DNA of 51,824 nucleotides from Bacteroidaceae bacterium (GTDB lineage Bacteria; Bacteroidota; Bacteroidia; Bacteroidales; Bacteroidaceae): NCBI GenBank assembly GCA_024697785.1, contig JAILEU010000008.1, positions 1 to 51,824 of the forward strand, read 5' to 3'. Shown piece by piece: positions 19,601 to 27,637 of this stretch (position 1 is its first letter; each line of letters starts with the position of its first letter). The notes under the pieces were generated by a model. It saw only the letters and a program-made list of their open reading frames with translations, ran no database searches and was not told where the DNA came from. The position numbers and the translations under genes were made by a program.

Positions 19601-22600
19601 ACCTGGAAATCAGGCAGAACGGCCACACCTTCGCCGCTGCCGGACGTTATCCCGACGATCCTAACGGTTTGGGCCTGACCCACCCCTTCGAGGAGGAGAT
19701 AAATGGTCTGGAGTTCATCGACGAAACGCTGGCCAACTTCACCGGCCGCGTGGTGGGTGGCAGCATCGAGGGCGAAAAACCCGTGGGCTTCGGTCTCAGT
19801 GAGAACAACATCGGCGTAGTGAAACTGGTTCTGTCGCCGGTGAACGAGAAATACCGCATGAACGTGGTGAAAACCGTGACTGAGACGACCAGCAGCCTCG
19901 ACACCAACACGAAGGAGGTGACTGTGCCCTCGGCCACGGCAGCCATCAAAAGCACCTCCAAACGCGGTAAGGATGCCGACTTCTGCCGGAAGATTTATAT
20001 CGAAACCGACTCTGCCACGGGTGAGTTCTCGGCGATGTTGCCCCCGCTGCAGTATAAGGTGGAGAGCATGACGGTGGTGGCGCAGCCCTCCATCAAACTC
20101 GGTGCGAATCCCACCATCGACCTGAGCAATCCGCAGCGCGTACTGACCGACTCAACGCGCAACGAGAAAGGCGACTTGCTGGAATATGAATACGTCTATA
20201 TGCTGCGCCAGGTTTATCATAGCGCTCCGTCGTTCTCTGTTGTCCAAAAGGGTAGTGACGACGGCCACTTCGGCATTGACCATTACAAGATTACGGATAA
20301 TCTGGGCGACATCGAGATTAACGACATCTATTCGGTGAACGCGCAGACGGGAGCCGTCACGTATAACTACGGCGGTGCCGTGTTCGTAAAGGACGACCCC
20401 TACACCTTCCTGCTGAGCGGTTATGAGGAATACACCAACATGGATGGAGAGACCCCTGTCACCTCGCGTGTTCCCATGTCGGGCATTGTGGTGACCATCG
20501 ACAACGCCCTTTCCGACGGACAGAGCGTCTATGCAGAAGGGGGCGAAGTTGACGGCAAGACTGTCAAGGCTGGTGAAGTCGTAGAGCTGCAGAGCAACCA
20601 GATGCAACTTGACGACGAAGGTAAGGGCACCTACACCTGGAGTGCCGGTCTGCCCAACATTTCCGAACCTTACACCCGCACCATCAACATGAGCTTCGTG
20701 ATTGACGGAAACACCTCGGATTGGAGCGGTAACGGCTTGAAGGGCATCATCCTGGGCGAAATGCCTACGGGAAGCAACTTCGTGACCGCCGGTCCCGACC
20801 AGTTGCTCATGATTCTGCGTGATCCTCCAGGGTCGGAGTCTTCGGCTGAATGGACGACAGGTTCCTCGACCACCAAGTCAACGACAAAGGGAGATACGTT
20901 CTCCGAGAGCTTCTCGGCAAGCAACACCTTCAGGTTCGGTTATAAGGAAGGTATCATCACCGGTACACCTGCCGTGGGTACGATTACAACCGCAGATTCC
21001 AAGAACGACCTGAAAGTAGGCGTCAAGCAGGAATCGGAGGGCGAGAACTCGAAGACGAACAGCACGACCACAAGCATCGAGACAACCATCGCCACCAAGG
21101 GCATGGGCGACGTGTTCATCGGCAACGCGACCAACGTCATCTTCGGCAAAGCACGCATGCTGAACTTCCAGCGTAATGAAGGCGGCGGAGTGAAGCTCGG
21201 CCTGAAGGACATTATGACCACCGGCTTGAGGTTCGGAACCGCGTTCAACTACTCGGAGACCTATATTGAGGAGACGCTTCTGCCTAACTGGGTGGCTATG
21301 CGCAACCAGTTCCTCACACATGTAGATAGCCAGGACGAGATTGATAATTATAAGAACACCAAAAACAGAACTGTCTATCTGACCCTTCTCACAGAGGATG
21401 ACGAAGATTACGGAAAACAGGGTACTTACAAGCAGTTCCCTCCGGCAAATATGGACTTAACTCAGAAAGTAGTCGACGTTGACTCCGTCTGCTGGGTGAA
21501 CACCCAGATATCCAACTGGATCAAGTACCTCGAGTTCAACGAAGAGGAGAAGGTGCTGGCCTTTGAAAACCGAGGCGACAATCCCTTGAACTACTCGTTC
21601 GACTCGGGAGCCGACGTAAGCTATTCGATCACCACGGAGAAGACGCATACAAGTACGTGGGAATGGTCGGTGGCTGCCGGCGCTGTAGTAGGTGACGAAT
21701 TCGGTTTCGAAATCAAGGGCTTAGGCTTCCAGGTCGAAATCGAAGCAGAGGCTACAGGCGGACGTCATGAAGTGCATGAGACAGAGAGCACCGATGTGAG
21801 CTCGTTCTCCTTCACCTTGTCGGAAGACGGCGATTACGATGCACTCTCAGTCGATGTCTATACGTTAGGTGTCTTCAGTCCCATCTTCCGTACTCGTGGC
21901 GGACAAACCAGTGATCCCTATGAGGGCGAGGTACGCACGAAGTACTATAAGGACGACAAGGGCAATCATCCCATCATCATGGAGGCCACCATGCAGATTG
22001 AGGTGCCCAAAATTACGGTGGATGTACCCACAGTCAACAATATTCCCAGCGGCGAGGCTGCCAACTACGTCCTCCAGCTGTCGAATGCTTCCGAGATTGG
22101 CGCCGACGTGACCTACCGCCTTATGCTGCTTGACGAGACCAACCCGGGCGGAGCGCAGCTCACCATTGACGGTATGCCTCTGACGGGCGAAGGACGCCTC
22201 ATCAAGGTGCCCGGAAACCAGACGCTGACCAAGGCTCTGCAGCTGCGCCAGACCAATACCGGTGTGCTCGACTACGAGAAAATCGCCATCGCGTTTGCCT
22301 CAGACTCCCAACCAGACGAGATATTCGATGTCGTCGAGATCAATGCTCATTTCGTGCCGTCAGCATCAGCTGTCGATTTGGCCTTGAGCAACAACATCAT
22401 GAACACCCAGACAGGTACTGACCTGAGACTGACCTTCAAGAACTTCGACCGCAACTACACCAACCAGAAGAGGTTCCAGGTGCAGTACAAGAAGCAGGGA
22501 AGCACCGACTGGACCTTGCTGCACGAATATGTTGTCAATGACGCGGATTTGGGTGATAATAACGAAAAGCTGCCCAACACCGCTGATGTCAGCTATACGC

Positions 22601-25600
22601 TTGACATGAATCAGTTCTCCGACGGCGACTACCTGTTCCGCGTGCTCTCCGTTGCCAAGAACGGCGGCGATTTAGTATATCGCTCAAGCGAGGAGCTCAG
22701 CCTGGTGAAGGACATGCAGCGTCCGCGCCCGCTGGGTCAGCCTGAACCCGCCGACGGCGTTCTCTCGCCTGGCGACGAACTGAGCGTAACCTTCAACGAA
22801 ATCATCTTGAAGGGCGAGCTGACACAGGCCCAGAACTTTAAGGTGACGGGTGTGCTGAATGGTGCCGAGCTGGAACACGAGACCGCCCTGAGTCTGCAGA
22901 ACGCCGATGTTACGGCTAAGACGGAGGCCGACATCATGCTGGCCGGCAAGGACTTCTCCATCGATATGTGGGTAAGACTCGGGGGCGGTGGCGCTGGCAC
23001 TCTGCTCAGCCACGGAAAGGGTACTGCCCAGATGTCTGTGGGCACCGATGCCGAAAACCATCTGGTTGTAAAACTCGGTTCCGAGCCCTATACCTCTGAG
23101 AATGCCATTCCCACGAATGCATGGGTGTTCCTGTCGCTGAGCTTCGCGGGCGGCAAGCTGAATGCCTACGTAGCCAAGGATGCCAGTGAAATCATGCTCT
23201 TCAATGCACAACCCATCGTAGCATACGAAGGCGATGGCCCGCTGGTGGTGGGTAAGAAATTCTCTGGAGCGATGCACGAGCTGCTGCTCTGGGACGAGGC
23301 TCACAACATGGCCGAGGCTCTGATGCAGCGTAGCCGCACCAAGAATCCCGCTACACGCCACCTCATCGGCTACTGGAAGATGGACGAAGGCGAAGGCAAG
23401 ACCATTCGCGACTATTCCCGTAACCGCCACATGGTCATGAGCGACGAGACGTGGTATATGAATAATGTAAATAAGGGTGTGACCCTCGCTAATGGTCAAT
23501 ACCTGAAGGTGGATGCTTCTGCGCTGCCCTCTTACAGGGAGGACGACTACGCACTGGAATTCTGGATGCGTGGCGACAAGCAGACGGGAGCCGCCTGGCT
23601 GTTGCAGATGGGCGAAGTCGGCCTGTGGCTCAACGCCGACGGCGAACTGCAGCTTACCGGAAGAGGTGCTTACCTCGCCACGGATGCACAGAACAGCCTG
23701 GCTACGACCAGTGGTAACCTGGCAGACAACGCCTGGCACCACATCGCACTGAATGTGCTGCGTCAGGGTGCAGCTGCCGTCTATGTAGATGGCGTACGCC
23801 GACTGACCACCAACGCTGCTAACGTGGGTAGCATCGCCACCAACCTCCTGATGATGGGTACACACCGCAAGACGGTGTCGGAACATGGCGAGTACACCTA
23901 CGACAGCCCCTTCACCGGACAGGTGGATGAGCTGCGTGTATGGAATGCAACGCTCAATGCCGATAAGTTGCTCTCGAACCGCACGCTGCGTCTCACGGGT
24001 AAGGAAGACGGCCTCGTAGCCTACTATCCCTTCGAGACCAAGCAGCTCGACAATTACGGCCAGGTCGAGACGGTGACCACCAATGCCGATTTTGCTGAAG
24101 GAAGCAACATGGTTGCCGAAGTCTCAAGTGGCTCGCTGACCTTTACGAACGAGGCTCCTGCCCTGCACGCAAAGAAGACGGAAACCAACGTTCCCTTCAC
24201 CTTCGTGGCCAGCAATGAGAAGATTGTCATCACCATTGACGAAGAACCCGCTAAGATAGAGGGCTGCACGCTGAACTTCACCGTTCGCGACGTCCGCGAC
24301 GAGAACGGCAACTATTCAGCTCCGGCTGTATGGTCGGCATACGTCAACAAGAACCAGCTCGTATGGGCAGAGAACAGTCTGAACGTAGAGCTGTTGCAGG
24401 GTACGTCAAGCACCGTGACCGCCACTGTGGAGAACAAGGGCGGACAGCAGCAGATGTGGACGCTGAGCGGCATGCCCGCATGGCTCGATGCCAGCGTGGA
24501 GAGCGGCGAGACGAATCCGCTGTCTGAGACGAAGGTCGAGTTGACCGTTCTGCCTTCTGCTCCTCTGGGTCGCCACGAAGTGACGGTCTATCTGAAGGGT
24601 AATGACGACATCGACACACCGCTCACACTGAACGTCAGGGTGACGGGCAACGTGCCTGAATGGGCTGTTAACGCCAATGACTTCGAGACATCGATGAACA
24701 TCATCGGACAGGTTTATTTCAGCGGTGTTGCCAGTGAGGATGCCGACGACATCCTGGGTGCCTTCATCGGCGAGGAGTGCCGCGGCGTGGCTCATCCGCA
24801 ATACAACGAGCGCTACGGCGGCTACTATGTCACGATGGACATCTATGGTAGCGGCGAAGAAAGCGACAACGATGCCGAGGTCACCTTCCGTGCTTACGAC
24901 GCTTCCACAGGTACAACCTATCCCGTGGTGATTCCTGGAAATGAATGGCTGACCGAGGGTGTATTCACGTTCTCATCATCAGTCTTGCAGGGTTCCTACG
25001 CTGAGCCTGTCAAGTTTAACGTTCAGAACCTGATCGAACAGCAGATAGAGCTGTTAGCCGGCTGGAACTGGATATCATTCAACGTCAAAGCTGACGATAT
25101 GACAGTGCCTGGGCTGTTCAAGAATATCGCTGACGATGTACTGACCGTAAAGAGCCAGCAAGACTATATCAGTCACGAGAACGGCTCGTGGGGTGGCGAT
25201 TTGACGGGCATTCTGCCTAATGAAGAGATGTATGCTGTCCAGATGAAGGCCGACCGCAAGTTGCGCGTCGTAGGTACCAGCGTCACTTCGCCTGTTCCTG
25301 TGTACACAGGTTGGAACTGGATTGCCTACTATGGCCGTCAGATTGCATCGATCGGCGATGCCCTCGGAGGCATGAAGAAGGTTGATGAAGACCTCATGAG
25401 AGCACAGCGTGGTTTCGCCTACTGGGATAAGTACGAATGGTCTGGCTCATTGCAGATCATGGAACCCGGCCAGGGCTATCAGCTGTACAGCGATTATGTG
25501 GCGAATCCGAGCGATGAGGATGAGCCCCAGTGGTTCAGCTATCCGATTGCCAGCATCCCAGGCGCTCAGCCTTCACCTGCGCTCAGAGGTCCTGGACAGG

Positions 25601-26067
25601 CCCAGACCTACAACACCTTCGCACCCGTCAATTTCCGTCGCTATCCCAACAATGCCATTATGACAGTAATGGTGGTTGACGACGAGCTGCCTGTGAGCAA
25701 CATTGAAGTGGGTGTGTTCGACGGTGAAGAATGCCGCACGGCATCGATGACCGACGAGGCAGGCCTCGCCTACCTCACCATCCCTGGCGATAAGGCATGC
25801 GAGCTGACCTTCAAGGTGGTCGTAGAGGGTGAAGTGATGGATGTACCGTTCACCATCACCTACGAGACTGATGCCATCTATGGTACGCCCAAAGATCCTG
25901 TTGTCTTCGACCTTGGGAACATAACGGGCATTAACACAGCTATCCAAGCCAATGGCGACGAATCCGTTTACGATCTGCAAGGACGCAAGATCGGTGATGA
26001 CAAATCGTCCATTCGTACACTGGAGAAGGGTGTTTATATCATCAACGGACAGAAAACAGTTAAATGA
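16615..26067 (+). CDS. Giant (3150 aa) secreted LamG/concanavalin-like multidomain protein with T9SS-like C-terminus
   Basis: TM/signal region near residues 25-45; repeated beta-prism-like N-terminal units; three LamG-like domains; GWNWISF / GWNWIAYYG motifs; C-terminal YDLQGRKIGDDKSSIRTLEKGVYIINGQKTVK. Confidence 0.85.
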   Translation: MEREKITSRRRLEFWPLSRNVCRWKRLTILLALLITTVMGVKADGYVTDVMVFGSSSKNDATLNQYTSQGWIKLAKDLNDGSGGWYIYLLYKTSTTADPETGYVTDILVCTSKMDSFDYGGRHYTKVKTNSGFGGDLNEEASGEYIYMYITHDRAGLSSNGGQKRVINGISTSGNYSSTSVQWYNSKYTGAADMNEEAGGDFIYINLSFTKQKLSITNDPTFHKNLVYTGQALDLVQAAASGNKGTMKYSVDGSNYSEKAQATTVGNHTVSYRLESDYAEPSDSRSVNNGVNIYPVMKAKNLKAVFSQKNKNVTLTWGINTVPGNYTNYKWVVYRGNTKLTNTALAYNKTSFVDTGFPNEQDVTYKVYYIPAPRDVTKTYSDAEASVSVNTTRSVPVNSLKGKSEATKVTLTWTSIGYPSSVNMNNKFDVYIDDEKVTTITPTENQTSFSWEHRDNNKATKRTNYSAYSEEDLDVCSPHTYRVVGQIDGKELNSATVKDLAVNSGTSFENIECSKGEYQGTVLLKWNVKPLENSKPTYVIERRVLSQEDNEEAWQKLTTLDSDKTFLTWEDKTPLPGVFYEYRITCYTSCGNGGSSAVSATDTGFAMSSGVVSGRITYGTGTAVSDVKVTLRQNNENGETFNHMRSLQLSGAGAGFRCTTTNNEMKKLMAGDFTIQAYVNPDNDQMNTNEGKYFLLDIQNCFSLKLEYNSTAKNYKLGANGGDNFNNKYTSATIPAKKWSHVSCVYKKSEKKLFFYVTTDADHIVSDSLTNCVIPVITDQLGLSLGNTWGLSESSMFGGNLDEFRFFKRALTKTEIGKNYNHPMGGIEEGLAVYYPMDENMGVQSIVYDFSKSNNTSNGHHAKANVPAQSSEDVPSEEQLSLMSLTDAQGNYVVRGVPFSGEGTNYTVIPSYGIHKFSPTYLSRYVSASSLVHSGVDFEDVSSFPVSGKVRYAGTDYPVEGCYIYVDGQMCAKNGEPITTNAEGEFTVSVPIGDHYLEIRQNGHTFAAAGRYPDDPNGLGLTHPFEEEINGLEFIDETLANFTGRVVGGSIEGEKPVGFGLSENNIGVVKLVLSPVNEKYRMNVVKTVTETTSSLDTNTKEVTVPSATAAIKSTSKRGKDADFCRKIYIETDSATGEFSAMLPPLQYKVESMTVVAQPSIKLGANPTIDLSNPQRVLTDSTRNEKGDLLEYEYVYMLRQVYHSAPSFSVVQKGSDDGHFGIDHYKITDNLGDIEINDIYSVNAQTGAVTYNYGGAVFVKDDPYTFLLSGYEEYTNMDGETPVTSRVPMSGIVVTIDNALSDGQSVYAEGGEVDGKTVKAGEVVELQSNQMQLDDEGKGTYTWSAGLPNISEPYTRTINMSFVIDGNTSDWSGNGLKGIILGEMPTGSNFVTAGPDQLLMILRDPPGSESSAEWTTGSSTTKSTTKGDTFSESFSASNTFRFGYKEGIITGTPAVGTITTADSKNDLKVGVKQESEGENSKTNSTTTSIETTIATKGMGDVFIGNATNVIFGKARMLNFQRNEGGGVKLGLKDIMTTGLRFGTAFNYSETYIEETLLPNWVAMRNQFLTHVDSQDEIDNYKNTKNRTVYLTLLTEDDEDYGKQGTYKQFPPANMDLTQKVVDVDSVCWVNTQISNWIKYLEFNEEEKVLAFENRGDNPLNYSFDSGADVSYSITTEKTHTSTWEWSVAAGAVVGDEFGFEIKGLGFQVEIEAEATGGRHEVHETESTDVSSFSFTLSEDGDYDALSVDVYTLGVFSPIFRTRGGQTSDPYEGEVRTKYYKDDKGNHPIIMEATMQIEVPKITVDVPTVNNIPSGEAANYVLQLSNASEIGADVTYRLMLLDETNPGGAQLTIDGMPLTGEGRLIKVPGNQTLTKALQLRQTNTGVLDYEKIAIAFASDSQPDEIFDVVEINAHFVPSASAVDLALSNNIMNTQTGTDLRLTFKNFDRNYTNQKRFQVQYKKQGSTDWTLLHEYVVNDADLGDNNEKLPNTADVSYTLDMNQFSDGDYLFRVLSVAKNGGDLVYRSSEELSLVKDMQRPRPLGQPEPADGVLSPGDELSVTFNEIILKGELTQAQNFKVTGVLNGAELEHETALSLQNADVTAKTEADIMLAGKDFSIDMWVRLGGGGAGTLLSHGKGTAQMSVGTDAENHLVVKLGSEPYTSENAIPTNAWVFLSLSFAGGKLNAYVAKDASEIMLFNAQPIVAYEGDGPLVVGKKFSGAMHELLLWDEAHNMAEALMQRSRTKNPATRHLIGYWKMDEGEGKTIRDYSRNRHMVMSDETWYMNNVNKGVTLANGQYLKVDASALPSYREDDYALEFWMRGDKQTGAAWLLQMGEVGLWLNADGELQLTGRGAYLATDAQNSLATTSGNLADNAWHHIALNVLRQGAAAVYVDGVRRLTTNAANVGSIATNLLMMGTHRKTVSEHGEYTYDSPFTGQVDELRVWNATLNADKLLSNRTLRLTGKEDGLVAYYPFETKQLDNYGQVETVTTNADFAEGSNMVAEVSSGSLTFTNEAPALHAKKTETNVPFTFVASNEKIVITIDEEPAKIEGCTLNFTVRDVRDENGNYSAPAVWSAYVNKNQLVWAENSLNVELLQGTSSTVTATVENKGGQQQMWTLSGMPAWLDASVESGETNPLSETKVELTVLPSAPLGRHEVTVYLKGNDDIDTPLTLNVRVTGNVPEWAVNANDFETSMNIIGQVYFSGVASEDADDILGAFIGEECRGVAHPQYNERYGGYYVTMDIYGSGEESDNDAEVTFRAYDASTGTTYPVVIPGNEWLTEGVFTFSSSVLQGSYAEPVKFNVQNLIEQQIELLAGWNWISFNVKADDMTVPGLFKNIADDVLTVKSQQDYISHENGSWGGDLTGILPNEEMYAVQMKADRKLRVVGTSVTSPVPVYTGWNWIAYYGRQIASIGDALGGMKKVDEDLMRAQRGFAYWDKYEWSGSLQIMEPGQGYQLYSDYVANPSDEDEPQWFSYPIASIPGAQPSPALRGPGQAQTYNTFAPVNFRRYPNNAIMTVMVVDDELPVSNIEVGVFDGEECRTASMTDEAGLAYLTIPGDKACELTFKVVVEGEVMDVPFTITYETDAIYGTPKDPVVFDLGNITGINTAIQANGDESVYDLQGRKIGDDKSSIRTLEKGVYIINGQKTVK

Positions 26068-27290
26068 AATCAGTCCTTAGATTCTGCAGCCTGCTGGCAC
26101 TCCTCATCTTGGGGAGTGCCAGCCTTCAGGCGCAGAATAATGATCCGTTTCCCAAAGTCAGTTTCCGACGCTATCAGGGAAACATGACGATTACGGCGAA
26201 GGTAGTACAATACGGCCAGGCCGTCACCGATGCCGTTGTTGCCGTGTATTGCGAAGAGACCATTCGAGGAAAGGAGACTGTTGGATCTGGTACAAATCCA
26301 AATCTTGCCTACCTGACTGTCTATGGCAATAAAACGGGAGCGAAACAACAGTTGTACTTCAAGGTTTATACGAGTGGCAGCACACTTACGTACAATCCTT
26401 CCACGGCCATCACATTCAAGAACAATCGCTCTGTGGGTTCAAATTCCGAACCATACCTTATCGACATTTCCTCTGGTGTCAGTCTCGCCGAGAATGCCGA
26501 CAACACGGAGACGCTGACAATATGGGACGGCAAGACGAGCGATGTGGCTCTTGTGGACCGGACCCTCTACAAGGACGGGGCGTGGAACACATTGTGCCTT
26601 CCCTTCTCGCTGGATGCCGCTCAGTGGGCAGCATCGCCTTTGGCTGGCGCTACGATGAAAGTACTGGACACGGAAGATGGCAGCTACAGCCACGTGACGG
26701 GACTTGAGGACGGTACGCTGTATCTCAACTTCAAAACCACCGCCAGCATCACGGCCGGAGTGCCCTTCCTCATCCGGTGGGATAAGCCTCAGGGCTACGA
26801 CGACAATCCCGATGCCTACGACATCGTAAACCCGCTCTTCGAGAACGTTACCCTTGATGGGTCGATGCCGGCAGCGCCGACAAGCGCCGACAAAAGCGTC
26901 TCGTTCGTCGGGTTCTACTCACCCTACGTTGTCACGGGCGAGGACAGAACCAAGCTGTTCCTCGGCGCTGCCGATAAGCTGTATTATCCGAATACGGCTG
27001 TGACAACGGGCTCGTGCCGGGCATTCTTCCAGCTCGGCGACGGCATCACTGTAGGCGGCCCGGAATCAACAGCACCTGTGCGCCACACCATTCTCCATTT
27101 CGGCGACGAAGGCGACGCCACGGGCATGGCCTCTCCTATAGTCTCCTCTGAAGGGAAGGGCTTTGATTCACTCCTCTTTCAGGAGGCCTCGGGAGAGACC
27201 TGGTACGACCTGGGCGGTCGGCGCTTCGACGCTCTGCCCGACGGACAGGGCATCTACATCGCAAAAGGACGGAAAGTGCTAACGAAATAA
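26064..27290 (+). CDS. Secreted protein (408 aa) with T9SS-like C-terminus, translationally coupled to the LamG protein
   Basis: ATGA overlap at 26064; signal peptide; N-terminal domain resembles the C-terminal module of the 3150-aa protein; ends WYDLGGRRFDALPDGQGIYIAKGRKVLTK. Confidence 0.75.
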   Translation: MKSVLRFCSLLALLILGSASLQAQNNDPFPKVSFRRYQGNMTITAKVVQYGQAVTDAVVAVYCEETIRGKETVGSGTNPNLAYLTVYGNKTGAKQQLYFKVYTSGSTLTYNPSTAITFKNNRSVGSNSEPYLIDISSGVSLAENADNTETLTIWDGKTSDVALVDRTLYKDGAWNTLCLPFSLDAAQWAASPLAGATMKVLDTEDGSYSHVTGLEDGTLYLNFKTTASITAGVPFLIRWDKPQGYDDNPDAYDIVNPLFENVTLDGSMPAAPTSADKSVSFVGFYSPYVVTGEDRTKLFLGAADKLYYPNTAVTTGSCRAFFQLGDGITVGGPESTAPVRHTILHFGDEGDATGMASPIVSSEGKGFDSLLFQEASGETWYDLGGRRFDALPDGQGIYIAKGRKVLTK

Positions 27291-27303
27291 CAGCTGTTTA
27301 GCT

Positions 27304-27516
27304 ATGGACATCACAACGAAAGAAAAAAAGACCTATCAGCCCCCGTGTATATATGTTGAGAACGTCGGACTAAGTCCCCTGTGTAACGTCAGTTCCGTGT
27401 CGGGCGAGGGTAATAACCTCGGCTTGGGCGGTGGAAATGGCGGTCCCTTCCGCAGCAATCCCTTCTTGCCATTCGGAGGAGGGGATGGCAATTCCTCCGG
27501 CAATACTCCCCTCTAG
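27304..27516 (+). CDS. Small Gly/Asn-rich protein (70 aa), function unknown
   Basis: MDITTKEKKTYQPPCIYVENVGLSPLCNVSSVSGEGNNLGLGGGNGGPFRSNPFLPFGGGDGNSSGNTPL; 13 nt after the preceding stop, followed by a terminator. Confidence 0.6.
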   Translation: MDITTKEKKTYQPPCIYVENVGLSPLCNVSSVSGEGNNLGLGGGNGGPFRSNPFLPFGGGDGNSSGNTPL

Positions 27517-27547
27517 CGCTTAGTGTTTTGAATCTGTCGTATATTTA

Positions 27548-27588
27548 AAAGGTGGCCTACGTAAAAAGAAAAGCAGGCCACCTTTTTT
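27548..27588. terminator. Rho-independent terminator between convergent genes
   Basis: AAAGGTGGCCT...AGGCCACCTTTTTT stem. Confidence 0.9.
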
Positions 27589-27637
27589 ATGTATCAGAAT
27601 TAGCGAAAAGGACATCTAGACCGAAGCGGGAAAAGCC

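Noticed and set aside
22684-23886. 400-aa minus-strand ORF
   Set aside because: Antisense to the giant LamG gene; no recognisable family.
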